Notes: a model not told the origin generated them from the letters alone. A stretch of 64,000 bases of DNA from Flavobacterium sp. 5 (GCF_002813295.1 NZ_PHUE01000001.1:2542001-2606000), one strand, 5' to 3'. Counted from the first letter of the stretch, positions 1 through 8,514 are shown. Translations and numbers: made by a program.

Positions 1-2
1 GG

Positions 3-695
3 TTAACCCCTGAAATTCTTAAAGCAACTAAAGAGTTATGCGGTTCTGTTGCTATAAGTGCTTATGAACCTTATTCAGATTTTAGAAAATATCTTGAAAA
101 ATTATTTGAATATGATATTAAAGCTAATGTACATTTCGTAACCGATAGTAAAACTATTGATATAGCAATTTCTTGGTTGGAAGAGACACCTAAATTTCTT
201 GAGGGTATTAATTCACTAATTTTTTTAAACTATAAGCCTATCGGCAGAAAACCTGATTTATCTTTATTGCTGAAAGATACTGATAAGATAAAAAAGTTTT
301 ATGGTCTCGTAAAAGAAAATAAGAATGTATTAAAAATAGGTTTTGATAGTTGTAGTATTTCGGGAGTTGTAAAATATTTAGATGTAAACTCTAATTTTTA
401 TGAGGGTTGTGATGCTGGAAGATTTTCTGCTTTTATAGATGAAAATTTAAGGATGATGCCTTGTTCGTTTATGACAAATAATAATTGGTTTGGAGATTTA
501 AAAGAACATAGTATGCTAGATATATGGAAAAATAATGAATTTTTTAAAAAGTATAGAAATAATATTCTAGATAATGGATGTAATTCTTGTTCCTTTCAAA
601 AAACTTGTATGGGAGGTTGCCCATTTATAGAAGAACTATCTCAATGTGATTGGAAAGATGAGAGATTAGGATTTGACTTCAAGAATAATAAATAA
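3..695 (+). CDS. Radical SAM/SPASM domain protein, C-terminal part
   Basis: The reading frame is already open at the window edge, so the catalytic CX3CX2C core lies outside. What remains is a SPASM-like tail: cysteines occur in GCDAGRF, MMPCSFM, GCNSC, KTCMGGCP and SQCDW, the kind of spacing that binds auxiliary 4Fe-4S clusters. Such proteins mature ribosomal peptides or activate other enzymes by radical chemistry. The substrate cannot be told because a precursor gene would lie upstream. There is no in-frame ATG in the first 170 bases, and the internal TTG at 177 is not a credible start. A strong hairpin terminator follows about 75 bp after the stop. Confidence 0.8.
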   Translation, partial: LTPEILKATKELCGSVAISAYEPYSDFRKYLEKLFEYDIKANVHFVTDSKTIDIAISWLEETPKFLEGINSLIFLNYKPIGRKPDLSLLLKDTDKIKKFYGLVKENKNVLKIGFDSCSISGVVKYLDVNSNFYEGCDAGRFSAFIDENLRMMPCSFMTNNNWFGDLKEHSMLDIWKNNEFFKKYRNNILDNGCNSCSFQKTCMGGCPFIEELSQCDWKDERLGFDFKNNK

Positions 696-771
696 TTACC
701 CCTATAAATAAAAGAATATTTTGATTGAGTTACAACACTAAATTTAAGAATTATTTTTCCTAAAACGCTTG

Positions 772-796
772 AAAACCCGCTAATAGCGGGTTTTTT
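772..796 (+). terminator. Rho-independent terminator after the SPASM gene
   Basis: Perfect stem AAAACCCGC / GCGGGTTTT with a TAATA loop, followed by a run of T. It ends the SPASM transcript. Confidence 0.85.
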
Positions 797-876
797 ATGG
801 ATATTATTCGACTTTAATGGTCAATAATAGACACTTAAATTCCTCCTATAATTCTACTTTGTAAATAAAAAAACGT

Positions 877-1110
877 TTATAAGTCATTAAAGAAATCTTT
901 CAAGGATATTTTATGTATTTCTAATATTTTGATTAAAGTTTTTAAAGTTATATTTCTTCCTGATTCTATCCTCCAGTACTGTACTCTATTTAATTCATTT
1001 TCGTAGGCAAATGTTTCGTAGCTAGTATAACCCTTTGATAGTCTGATTTCTTTTAGCTTTTGTGAAATCTGATTGATTTTTAATTCGATATTTTTATCTA
1101 AATCTTCCAT
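877..1110 (-). CDS. XRE-family helix-turn-helix regulator
   Basis: A 77-residue protein that is almost entirely one Cro/C1-type HTH domain (about residues 13-70): LKEIRLSKGYTSYETFA, then RVQYWRIESGRNITLKTL, the usual pattern of helix 2, recognition helix and following loop. It should bind DNA as a dimer and repress nearby genes. It is a stand-alone gene transcribed away from the next membrane-protein gene, with about 100 bp between them that could hold its operator. Single-domain XRE proteins of this size are common in Bacteroidota mobile elements and as antitoxins. No toxin partner is visible beside it. The family is clear, the target is unknown. Confidence 0.8.
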   Translation of the reverse strand: MEDLDKNIELKINQISQKLKEIRLSKGYTSYETFAYENELNRVQYWRIESGRNITLKTLIKILEIHKISLKDFFNDL

Positions 1111-1217
1111 AAGCGGAAAATTGTAAATAATACCGCTTAAAATTTACCGCATATATTATACAATTTTATTATTTTAGCTGTTAACTAACTTATAAATAAA
1201 TTATAACCCAAATCCTT

Positions 1218-1559
1218 ATGGAATACACCGAAGTAATAGTTAAATGGGGAGCTTTGCTCCTAGTACTTTTTGTAATTATTTTTATGATAATCCCTCTTTT
1301 CATTATTGCGGAAATAGCAAGTAAAAAGGGAAGAAATACCACATTATGGATTTTATATTCCCTGATAGTTTCTCCTTTATTAAGCATCTTTTTTCTACAT
1401 GTACTTGGAGAAACTGACGAAAAAAGAGAAGAACGAATTATTGAAGAAGAAAAATTAAAAAATCTATACCGAAATCCTATTAGTCAAAATCCTGAAAATA
1501 AATTAGAAAAATGGCTAATTGAAAATCCTGGAAAAACTGTTAATGATTATTATAGGTAG
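1218..1559 (+). CDS. Small two-helix membrane protein, unknown function
   Basis: 113 residues. Two hydrophobic segments are visible: about 10-33 (WGALLLVLFVIIFMIIPLFI) and about 43-63 (LWILYSLIVSPLLSIFFL), followed by a charged, probably cytoplasmic tail starting EKREERIIEEEKLKN and ending NPGKTVNDYYR. I do not recognise a named family. Similar short proteins with two helices and a charged tail are frequent in Bacteroidota. The stop lies just before the start of the lipoprotein gene at 1567, so the two are probably co-transcribed. Confidence 0.6.
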   Translation: MEYTEVIVKWGALLLVLFVIIFMIIPLFIIAEIASKKGRNTTLWILYSLIVSPLLSIFFLHVLGETDEKREERIIEEEKLKNLYRNPISQNPENKLEKWLIENPGKTVNDYYR

Positions 1560-1566
1560 TTTAAGT

Positions 1567-2478
1567 ATGAAAAGCAAAAATATTGTATCCGTTTTTATTT
1601 TTTTAATCCTATTTACGGCTTGTAAAAGGGAAGATGCTACAAAATTTCTCGAATCCATTAAATCAGCAAAATCTACACTTGTTAATAGCGATACGCTTGT
1701 TGAAAATAGTTTTAATAAAACTATTTTTAATGATAGAGCTGAAGAATTAATCTATATCAGAGAATATTTAAAATATAAATTACCCTTATTGTTAATAAAA
1801 AAAGACCTTGATTTGGTAAAAAAAGCTCAATATACATTAATCGCTAATGGAGAAAATCCAAGTTCAACTGACGCTGCTAAAAGAACTATTGTTTATAGCA
1901 ATAAATATGAAGGTTATATGTCATTAATTACGTCTGAAAATATGAGTTTTAAAGAAGTAAAGAATCAATTGGAAAGTAAAGGTAAAATTGATTTTAATTT
2001 AGAAACTCTACCTACTAATTTCATTAGAGTAAAAAATGAAACTGTGAATGAGGAAGACACTTTAAACGTTGTAAATTCTAAATCTAATTATTCTTTTCCT
2101 AATTATTTAATTAACTTAAATCATTATTCTCCTAAAATTAGTGGTATTTGTGAAGACCAAGGTTATTCGGATTGTTTTAGAGACGTCACTAGTTTCGTAA
2201 AGGATTTAGTCGATATAAGAAAAACACATCTAAACAATAAATATAATGAAGATTATTTATCATTTTATAAAACGAGCAATGCACTTAAAGATAATCGGAG
2301 TTGGGGGAAAGACGCATTAGACATTGATAAATATATTGTTGAAAATATAAAAAGATATGATGATGCAGTAAAAAGTTGCGATTGTGATGATTACGATTGG
2401 TTTAAAAAGATGCCAAAAGACCTATACCAGTATTTTAATTTGAATAAAAAAGAACTTCTTAATAGTATTGAATATTGA
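1567..2478 (+). CDS. Predicted lipoprotein, unknown function
   Basis: About 303 residues. I chose the ATG at 1567 and not the longer frame from 1519, because 1567 begins a textbook lipoprotein signal: a short basic start, a hydrophobic stretch (NIVSVFIFLILFTAC) and the lipid-anchored cysteine at residue 19. It also removes an overlap with the upstream gene. The mature part is hydrophilic, with several cysteines (GICEDQGYSDCF, KSCDCDDYDWF) and no motif I recognise. It is probably co-transcribed with the small membrane protein just upstream; a strong hairpin terminator follows. Envelope location is supported, function is not. Confidence 0.65.
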   Translation: MKSKNIVSVFIFLILFTACKREDATKFLESIKSAKSTLVNSDTLVENSFNKTIFNDRAEELIYIREYLKYKLPLLLIKKDLDLVKKAQYTLIANGENPSSTDAAKRTIVYSNKYEGYMSLITSENMSFKEVKNQLESKGKIDFNLETLPTNFIRVKNETVNEEDTLNVVNSKSNYSFPNYLINLNHYSPKISGICEDQGYSDCFRDVTSFVKDLVDIRKTHLNNKYNEDYLSFYKTSNALKDNRSWGKDALDIDKYIVENIKRYDDAVKSCDCDDYDWFKKMPKDLYQYFNLNKKELLNSIEY

Positions 2479-2505
2479 TTAATTAAAAAAATATTTTTTC
2501 ATACA

Positions 2506-2532
2506 GCGACCTAGAAATAGGTCGCTTTTTTT
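2506..2532 (+). terminator. Rho-independent terminator after the lipoprotein gene
   Basis: Perfect stem GCGACCT / AGGTCGC with a six-base loop and seven T. Confidence 0.85.
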
Positions 2533-2644
2533 GTCTCAACAACTACGTGATTTGCTGATGATTGAAAAAAATTTGACTTTTTCCAATAAAAAAAAATAGC
2601 TGGCGCCTATTATGTAAATATGTAACAACTAAAATATAAAAAAC

Positions 2645-2914
2645 ATGAATGCTAAAATTATGGTAGAAAGACGAGTTTATAGTAACCTTATAAAATTTGT
2701 CATTGAAACAAGAAAAATGTTGGCGGATTATTCTGAGAGACCAGAATTTAAAAAAGAATGGTTATCTATATCTGATATAGAAATTGAATTTGGATTAAGT
2801 CGAAAAATTATAGACGGATTTAGAAAAAAAGGTTTAAAGGCAAATCAAAAAATAGCTAATGGAAAAATTCTAATTAGTCGAATCGAATTGGAAAAATATA
2901 TAATTAAAAAGTAA
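2645..2914 (+). CDS. Excisionase-like helix-turn-helix protein
   Basis: 89 residues. The C-terminal half reads as a winged-HTH/excisionase fold: KEWLSISDIEIEFGLSRKII, then a linker and GKILISRIELEKYI, the wing and final helix typical of DNA-binding proteins that direct recombination or act as small mobile-element regulators. The stop is six bases from the start of the replication-initiator gene, so both form one operon. That pairing of a small HTH protein and a Rep protein is a common layout of integrated plasmid- or phage-like elements in Bacteroidota. No integrase gene is visible in the window. Confidence 0.6.
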   Translation: MNAKIMVERRVYSNLIKFVIETRKMLADYSERPEFKKEWLSISDIEIEFGLSRKIIDGFRKKGLKANQKIANGKILISRIELEKYIIKK

Positions 2915-2920
2915 ACCGTC

Positions 2921-3961
2921 ATGGATAACAACACAACATATATTGATAATTATGTTACGAATAGGATTAATGTTGAAGAATGGATTCAATACCATCCTAA
3001 ACCCAAAGAGGGTAAAAAAGCTTTACCTAAAAACTACCATTACTTTAGAAAAAAATTGTATGCTGAAAAAAGTAGAAGCTTTTTGTTACTATCATTGCGG
3101 TATGACGATGAAGAAGATATATTTAGATTAAGAATTAATGGAAGTTTGAAAAAATGGTATTTAAATGGAAATACTCTCGAAGAATTAACTAAGCCACAAT
3201 ATGAGGAATGCTATAAGAAAATAGCTAAAAAAATTGATGTTTTATATGAAGATTTACTTTTAGGACGAAATACTAAAATAGAATCTGGTATAACAATTCG
3301 CTTAAAGATTAAATTTAACGATTTATTGAAATGTTTTGTTTGGTACAAAGATTTTGAAAGAGTCGAAGAAAGTGATACTACTCTTTATTTTAGAGGGAAA
3401 TATTACAGCTTTATTCTTTATGAAAAAGAGATTGAAATTAAATCAAAAAACCGTTATCATAAAGGCAGATTTATTAAAGCTGATAAACCTATCCAAGTGA
3501 CGAACTCATATTTAAGATTTGAAGTAAAAGTAAATTCTGTTTGCGGTGTTTCTTTTTATAAAGAGAAAGCAAACACTGTTGGGAAAATAATTCAACATTG
3601 GGACGAAATTATCATCCAAATTCAGAAATTTTTTGAACGTATTGAATTTATTAATTTTAATGAAGCCAAAGTAGAACTTGAAAATATGACTTTCTCAGAA
3701 TTAAAAAAATTCTTTATGACTGAAGGCTTTAAAACTTTTGGAATTTATAAAATAATTGACTTGCTAAATAAAATAAAAACTGGAACCAATAAGACAAAGT
3801 ACCGTAATGAAATTTTTAGTCTATTAAGAAGTCATATATCTACAAATCTCAGTTTGAGAGAAGAACTTTTATATGAATTTGAGAAGAAAATTAATAATTT
3901 AATTTATAATAAGCTTAATACTTATTCTAATAGTAATAAACTTTTGATAGAGGATTCCTAA
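2921..3961 (+). CDS. Phage/plasmid replication initiator, gene II/X-like
   Basis: 346 residues. The middle follows the layout of filamentous-phage gene II/X-type and related plasmid replication proteins: LRINGSLKKWYLNGN near residue 70, a beta-rich segment, the YSFILYEKEIEIK strand and LRFEVKVNSVCGVSFYKE around residues 196-215. These proteins nick the origin and start rolling-circle replication. I infer the family from this order of motifs and cannot point to the nicking tyrosine with certainty. It follows the excisionase-like gene by six bases. No coat, assembly or integrase genes are visible, so this is a minimal or decayed element, or a satellite. Confidence 0.6.
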   Translation: MDNNTTYIDNYVTNRINVEEWIQYHPKPKEGKKALPKNYHYFRKKLYAEKSRSFLLLSLRYDDEEDIFRLRINGSLKKWYLNGNTLEELTKPQYEECYKKIAKKIDVLYEDLLLGRNTKIESGITIRLKIKFNDLLKCFVWYKDFERVEESDTTLYFRGKYYSFILYEKEIEIKSKNRYHKGRFIKADKPIQVTNSYLRFEVKVNSVCGVSFYKEKANTVGKIIQHWDEIIIQIQKFFERIEFINFNEAKVELENMTFSELKKFFMTEGFKTFGIYKIIDLLNKIKTGTNKTKYRNEIFSLLRSHISTNLSLREELLYEFEKKINNLIYNKLNTYSNSNKLLIEDS

Positions 3962-4030
3962 ACATAAACAAGGTAAACTATAAGCAATAGAACCCAAATA
4001 AGCCAAAGTAAGCTGATAAATAAAGTAAAG

Positions 4031-4075
4031 CGGAATTAAATAACACAAGGCAAAGTTATTTAGTCCGTTTTATTT
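4031..4075 (+). terminator. Probable terminator downstream of the Rep gene
   Basis: Imperfect inverted repeat CGGAATTAAATAAC / GTTATTTAGTCCG followed by a T-rich tract. It lies about 70 bp beyond the Rep stop. Confidence 0.5.
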
Positions 4076-4310
4076 GTTTTATAAATGAAGTGTTAGTGAT
4101 TATTATTGGCTGTATGGTAATTAATAAGCAAAATATTTGATTTAAGAAACTTTACTCGATTATTCTTAAAGTTATGAGTCAACTTAAATTTAAATGCTTT
4201 AAAACGCTTTGTTTATTATTATTTATTTTCGATTAAATAAACCAATTCCAATTTATTTTCGATTTGTAAAACCCAAGGTAACGGATTAGGGGATAGAATA
4301 TGGGCGAATA

Positions 4311-4445
4311 ATGGCAAAAGAAGTAAAAAGAATTTCTCCAAAATTAAAAATTGAAAATTCTATAATACAAAAAGGCTTTATTTATTTTAAGGACATTTTT
4401 CATTGTCTAAATGCTAAAAGTGAAATATTTAAAGCTGTACTCTAA
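4311..4445 (+). CDS. Possible small protein (44 aa)
   Basis: An ATG-started frame encoding MAKEVKRISPKLKIEN and a further 28 residues. It is basic with a short hydrophobic middle (GFIYFKDIFHCL) and is unlike anything I recognise. It lies in an otherwise gene-free stretch (3962-4478) between the Rep gene and the tRNA-Asp genes, where I see nothing else apart from the hairpin at 4031. It may be chance, as AT-rich DNA often carries frames of this size. Confidence 0.2.
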   Translation: MAKEVKRISPKLKIENSIIQKGFIYFKDIFHCLNAKSEIFKAVL

Positions 4446-4478
4446 ACAATACAAAGAATTTAGAAAACTTATATCCAT

Positions 4479-4510
4479 AAAAAAAGCCTTTCCATTACGA
4501 AAAGGCTTTC
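4479..4510 (-). terminator. Terminator of tRNA-Asp copy 1
   Basis: Stem AAAGCCTTT / AAAGGCTTT, read on the minus strand just 3' of the tRNA, with a T run at its end. Confidence 0.8.
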
Positions 4511-4520
4511 CCAATTTAAG

Positions 4521-4594
4521 CGGTCTGGACGGGACTCGAACCCGCGACCCCATGCGTGACAGGCATGTATTCTAACCAACTGAACTACCAAACC
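4521..4594 (-). tRNA. tRNA-Asp (GTC), copy 1
   Basis: The reverse strand folds as a full cloverleaf: acceptor GGTTTGG / CCAGACC, anticodon arm CATGC-CTGTCAC-GCATG with anticodon GTC, and T arm CGGGTTCGAGTCCCG. The discriminator base is G and CCA is not encoded. The same 74-base sequence occurs again at 4855-4928. Confidence 0.95.
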
Positions 4595-4611
4595 CTGCTT
4601 TATTGCGGTTG

Positions 4612-4641
4612 CAAATGTACAATTAATTTTTGTTTACGCAA
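4612..4641 (-). promoter_or_regulatory. Promoter of tRNA-Asp copy 1
   Basis: On the minus strand: TTG, 19 bp, then TACATTTG, matching the Bacteroidota -33/-7 consensus. It shares the -33 context TTGCGTAAAC and the spacing with copy 2. Confidence 0.65.
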
Positions 4642-4814
4642 CTATTTTATAACATAAGATTTTAAAAAAAATAATCTCTTAAAAATCAAAAAAGCCATCC
4701 GTAGATTCCGAATAAATTCAGAAGCATTGGAAAGCTTTTCATTGGTCTAACTACAAACCGATCTCGTTCTAAACGAGAAAACAACACAACTAGCTTTAGA
4801 TACCGTATTTGGGC

Positions 4815-4844
4815 AAAAAAGCCTTTCTGTTACGAAAGGCTTTC
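4815..4844 (-). terminator. Terminator of tRNA-Asp copy 2
   Basis: Stem AAAGCCTTT / AAAGGCTTT, nearly the same as the hairpin after copy 1. Confidence 0.8.
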
Positions 4845-4854
4845 CCCAATATTG

Positions 4855-4928
4855 CGGTCTGGACGGGACTCGAACCCGCGACCCCATGCGTGACAGGCAT
4901 GTATTCTAACCAACTGAACTACCAAACC
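4855..4928 (-). tRNA. tRNA-Asp (GTC), copy 2
   Basis: Same cloverleaf as copy 1, anticodon GTC, 334 bp away in the same orientation. Each copy has its own promoter and terminator, so a whole tRNA cassette was duplicated. Confidence 0.95.
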
Positions 4929-4946
4929 TCTGCTTTATTGCGGTGG

Positions 4947-4976
4947 CAAAGATACAATAGATTTCCGTTTACGCAA
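4947..4976 (-). promoter_or_regulatory. Promoter of tRNA-Asp copy 2
   Basis: On the minus strand: TTG, 19 bp, then TATCTTTG, in the context TTGCGTAAAC shared with copy 1. Confidence 0.65.
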
Positions 4977-5014
4977 GCCTTTTAATAGAGAATTTTAAAT
5001 TTTTTTTAGTTCGT

Positions 5015-5941
5015 TTATCCAAAGTTTTGTTTTTCAACTAAGTATGCTGTCAAAATTTTGTCAAAACTTTCGTCAACCCCAACAGGAATGTACTTTATTT
5101 TGTTTTGAGCGCAGGTTAAAGCAAGCTTTTTGAAGTAATCACCCACTCTTTTTTCGTATTCTTCCTTTACATTATCTGCAAAAAGTACTACTTCATCACC
5201 TGTTTCGACATCAATAAACTTCCTTGGTGAGTTGTCAAAATCAAATTTTAGTTCTGTTTCCTTATCAATGACATGAAATAAAACTACTTTATGCTTGTCG
5301 TGTTTCAGGTGTTGCAAGGCATTAAACAGCGCTTCTTCATTTTCTGACTGAAACATATCTGTAAACAAAATAATCATCGAACGCCTGTGAATCTTCTCTG
5401 CAATTTGATGTAAATAGGTAATAGTATCCGTATTCTTTTTCTCTTTTGGCTGTTCCAGAAGTCCTTCGAGAGTATTCAATATCATTCTGTGGTGACGGTC
5501 ACTTCCTTTTTCGGGAGCATAATACTCATAACTATCCGAAAACACACTCAAACCAACAGCATCACGTTGTTTCTTCAATAAATTCATTAAAACAGCAGAA
5601 GCCAATACCGAAAAGCCAATTTTACTTTCATAAAATTGCTGATTCTCCTTCAGTTTAGGATAATGCATCGATGAAGAATTGTCAATAATAATATGACATC
5701 TCAAATTCGTTTCTTCTTCAAAACATTTTGTATACAATCGATCCGTTTTGGCAAACAACTTCCAATCGATATGTTTGGTGCTTTCTCCGGTATTATACAC
5801 TTTGTGCTCAGCAAACTCAGCCGAAAATCCATGAAACGGACTCTTATGCATGCCCGAAATAAACCCTTCCACCACTTGATTGGCTAATAATTCCAAGTGC
5901 TGAAAACTAGCTATTTTTTTTATTTGCGTTTCAATCTTCAT
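5015..5941 (-). CDS. DUF58 domain protein
   Basis: 308 residues. DUF58 proteins have a von Willebrand-A-like fold and are usually paired with MoxR ATPases. Visible family marks are the GESTKHIDWKLFAKTDRLY block (about residues 52-71), then EEETNLRCHIIIDNSSSM, in which DNSSSM is the DxSxS metal site of the vWA fold, and ILFTDMF further on. The likely role is a chaperone-like adaptor at the membrane with a MoxR ATPase, but no MoxR gene is adjacent here. It follows trxA on the same strand, with a terminator between them, so expression is probably at least partly independent. Confidence 0.85.
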   Translation of the reverse strand: MKIETQIKKIASFQHLELLANQVVEGFISGMHKSPFHGFSAEFAEHKVYNTGESTKHIDWKLFAKTDRLYTKCFEEETNLRCHIIIDNSSSMHYPKLKENQQFYESKIGFSVLASAVLMNLLKKQRDAVGLSVFSDSYEYYAPEKGSDRHHRMILNTLEGLLEQPKEKKNTDTITYLHQIAEKIHRRSMIILFTDMFQSENEEALFNALQHLKHDKHKVVLFHVIDKETELKFDFDNSPRKFIDVETGDEVVLFADNVKEEYEKRVGDYFKKLALTCAQNKIKYIPVGVDESFDKILTAYLVEKQNFG

Positions 5942-6015
5942 CTCCCAAATGTATTAAAAGATTAAATGATTTAAAAATTTAAAAACACACACCATAAGTT
6001 CTTATAGTATATTCC

Positions 6016-6050
6016 ATAAAAAAAGGCCCGACTTTCGCCAGACCTTTTTA
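6016..6050 (-). terminator. Terminator after trxA
   Basis: On the minus strand: 11-bp stem AAAGGTCTGGC / GTCGGGCCTTT (with G-U pairs), GAAA tetraloop, T run. Confidence 0.8.
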
Positions 6051-6068
6051 AACTTATTTCAATTTAGA

Positions 6069-6386
6069 TTACAACAAAGCATCCAAACTATCTGCATACG
6101 TTTGTTTTGGAGCAACTCCAACTTGTTTTCCAACAACTTCTCCGTTATGAAAAACCAAGACTGTTGGGATATTTCTAACACCGTATTTTGCAGCAAATTC
6201 TTGGTTTGCATCAACATCAACTTTCCCTACAACAACTTTTCCTTCATACTCGCTGCTTAGTTCGTCAATGATTGGTCCTACCATTCTACAAGGTCCACAC
6301 CATGCTGCCCAAAAATCTACCATTACCGGTTTATCTGATTTCAAAACTACTTCATCAAAAGTAGCATCTGTTATTGCTAATGCCAT
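6069..6386 (-). CDS. trxA: Thioredoxin
   Basis: 105 residues, the usual length of a cytoplasmic thioredoxin. The active site is WAAWCGPCRMV (redox cysteines in CGPC), followed by VGKVDVDANQEFAAKYGVRN with the conserved cis-proline region IPTVLVF. It reduces disulphides in client enzymes such as ribonucleotide reductase, itself reduced by thioredoxin reductase, which is not in the window. There is no signal peptide. A TAAATTTG -7-like box lies about 50 bp upstream on the coding strand, but its -33 spacing is short (16 bp). Confidence 0.97.
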   Translation of the reverse strand: MALAITDATFDEVVLKSDKPVMVDFWAAWCGPCRMVGPIIDELSSEYEGKVVVGKVDVDANQEFAAKYGVRNIPTVLVFHNGEVVGKQVGVAPKQTYADSLDALL

Positions 6387-6520
6387 ACTATTTTTATTTT
6401 ATGTTTAAATGCTTATTTCTTAAAACTAGAGTACAAATTTAGAAATTTAAAACCAACCAAACGTCATTACCAAATTAGTTTTCATTATAAATGTATTACT
6501 AATTGTTATTCTCAGTTAAT

Positions 6521-6620
6521 TTGGAAGCTATTCCTGCTGTCATTCCAATCTTTTTATTTTTAAAGGAAAAATAAAAAGGATTTTCCCTTCCATCAGGGCT
6601 AGGGCATCTGTCTTCATAAG
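6521..6620 (+). repeat. Dispersed intergenic repeat, copy A
   Basis: About 100 bp that match, in opposite orientation and at roughly 80 percent identity by eye, the copy at 61258-61356. Shared blocks include AATCTTTTTATTT, AATAAAAAGGATTT, ATCAGGGCTAGGG and GTCTTCATAAG. The centre can fold, because AATCTTTTTATTT is nearly complementary to AAATAAAAAGGATT. It sits in the 640-bp divergent gap between trxA and the ThrE genes. In the rest of that gap (6621-7027) I see only AT-rich sequence. Confidence 0.75.
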
Positions 6621-7027
6621 AGGAATTGGAGTTTTTTTAGTTTTTTAAAAATGGTTTTTAATTTTGTAAACTAGCCGACCTATTTATCTTTTTTTAATTA
6701 CGTCTATATTGTAAAGTTTAAACATTAACGATGTTAAAATCGATAATTTGATAAAAAGGTACGTTAAAAAATAGGTTTTCATTAAAATTCTAGCGTTTTT
6801 TTGTATTTTGTAAGCTGCAAAGTACTCTAAAAGATCATCAAATTAGATCTAAAAATCGCTAAATTAAGCCTTGTTTTTAATTTTTTCTAGTTTAAACAAG
6901 AAGCGAAATCGATAGAAATCACTTGTTATTTATTCTCTAAATAAATTATAGGTTTAACTGTCAAATATCAGTCTTTTTGAGGTGCTAATTCGTTAAATTT
7001 GAGAGTAAAATTAACAATTACATTTAT

Positions 7028-7801
7028 ATGGAAATAGTTGCAAAACCAAACAAATATGAACTGGGAGAAATGCTCCTAGAAATAGGTTCTTTACTGATAG
7101 TAGCTGGAGCTAATACCGAACGGGTCAAGGTCACCATTAATAGAATATCTGGAGCCTTTGGATGTTGTTCAGATTTAATGATCACCAATCATGCCTTAAT
7201 GATTACTTTAACGTATAAAGATCAAATTAAAACGTTTACTAGTGTAAAATGGGTACCCAACATGCATCTTAATTTTAATCTCATCTCTGATATTAGTACC
7301 ATGAGCTGGAAAATTGTGGAAGAAAAATGGTCAGTAGAGCGAATAAATAATGAACTAACACTACTTGATCGAAAAGCCTTGTACCCAAGATTTGTTGTTT
7401 TGTTTTTGGTAGCTTTGGCAGGAGCTTCCTTTTGTAGATTGTTTGGTGGAGGATTAACCGAAATGATTCTTTGTTTCTTGGGGAGTTTCTTAGGGCTTTT
7501 TGTGAGACAGGAAACTATGAAACTTAAATTTAATTTTTACCTGTGCATCTTTTTTGCATCCTTAACGTCTTCTTTCTTGGTCGGTTTGTACTCTTTTTTA
7601 AATCCTGATAGAGAATTTATACATGCATTATCGACTTCTGTTTTGTTTTTAATTCCTGGAGTGCCTATGATTAATTCTTTCTCCGATTTTATTGACGGAA
7701 ATATATTAAATGGAACCACCAGAGGTGTAAATGTTTTGGTTATTGCTTTTGCTATTGCACTAGGGTTAATGGTTTCATTATTAATTTTTAAATTACACTA
7801 A
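7028..7801 (+). CDS. Threonine/serine exporter, N-terminal subunit (ThrE_1)
   Basis: 257 residues. The cytoplasmic first half carries the family start (LGEMLLEIGSLLIVAGANTER, with the conserved small and polar residues of the YjjP/ThrE_1 family). Then come about four to five hydrophobic segments from residue 120, including the conserved FLIPGVPMINSFSDFIDG, which contains the proline- and asparagine-rich pore motif of this family. The protein needs a short partner with the remaining helices, and the next gene starts two bases after the stop. Together they should export threonine, serine or related small acids; in E. coli the homologous pair is YjjP/YjjB. The substrate is not provable from sequence. 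Confidence 0.85.
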   Translation: MEIVAKPNKYELGEMLLEIGSLLIVAGANTERVKVTINRISGAFGCCSDLMITNHALMITLTYKDQIKTFTSVKWVPNMHLNFNLISDISTMSWKIVEEKWSVERINNELTLLDRKALYPRFVVLFLVALAGASFCRLFGGGLTEMILCFLGSFLGLFVRQETMKLKFNFYLCIFFASLTSSFLVGLYSFLNPDREFIHALSTSVLFLIPGVPMINSFSDFIDGNILNGTTRGVNVLVIAFAIALGLMVSLLIFKLH

Positions 7802-7802
7802 A

Positions 7803-8324
7803 ATGGATTTTACATTACTAGAAAAAGGAATATGGTTAGGTTGTGCAGGGATTGGTTTTGGGGTATTGTTCAACGTTCCTCGTCGTACTTTAGGAGCTAT
7901 TTATATCATGGCAGCACTTGGTGGATTGTTGAAGTTTTATATAATTTCGCTTGAATTTGGATTAGTTTTTGCGACTTTGTGTGGTGCAAGTCTTGTTGGG
8001 TTTTTAAGTGTTTTTGCGGCTCATTACCGTAAAGCCCCGCCAATAGTTTTTTCAATTCCCGCATTAATCCCTATGATTCCAGGGTTTTTTGCTTACAAAG
8101 CAATGGTAGGGGTTGTGAAATTAACCGCTGAAAAGAATCCTGATGTTTATCCTAAGCTTTTTTTCGAAACAGCAAATAATGGACTTTCGGCTTTGTTTAT
8201 CATTTTGGCGTTATCAGCTGGAGTTGCAATTCCATTATTGATTGCTAGAAAAGAAACCGTTAAAAGAATTAAAACCGATAAAGCTTTAGAAAAACAATTT
8301 GAGGGTTTAGAAGAAGAAAGTTAA
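7803..8324 (+). CDS. Threonine/serine exporter, C-terminal subunit (ThrE_2)
   Basis: 173 residues, mostly hydrophobic, with about four to five helices. VFSIPALIPMIPGFFAYKAM mirrors the proline-rich pore motif of the first subunit, as expected because the two halves of ThrE are related. Its start follows the first subunit's stop by one base, so translation is probably coupled. It is equivalent to YjjB/DUF3815. Alone it would not be a full transporter. In actinobacterial ThrE both halves are fused, here they are split. Confidence 0.85.
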   Translation: MDFTLLEKGIWLGCAGIGFGVLFNVPRRTLGAIYIMAALGGLLKFYIISLEFGLVFATLCGASLVGFLSVFAAHYRKAPPIVFSIPALIPMIPGFFAYKAMVGVVKLTAEKNPDVYPKLFFETANNGLSALFIILALSAGVAIPLLIARKETVKRIKTDKALEKQFEGLEEES

Positions 8325-8514
8325 AATAAACCTTTTCATTTTATAATGTTTTACTAAAAGAGGATGGTATTCGATAATAATTTTTAACTTTGAGATATAG
8401 CCAAAACGCTATAAAAAAAATAATGTGAAATGAGCTGTTAGAATGCTGGTTTAATCAAACCATTTATGATAAGCAAGTTCATATGGGACCTCTAATAAAT
8501 AAATTTTTATAATT

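Noticed and set aside
177..695. Separate gene starting at TTG 177
   Set aside because: The frame is open to the window edge and continues the same protein; this is the 3' part of a longer SPASM gene.
1519..1566. Upstream start for the lipoprotein at 1567
   Set aside because: It overlaps the preceding gene and would put 16 residues before a perfect lipoprotein signal.
2598..2625. dif-like XerCD site before the excisionase gene
   Set aside because: Only one half resembles a XerD site and I cannot compare it with the host dif; kept only as a hint in the element finding.
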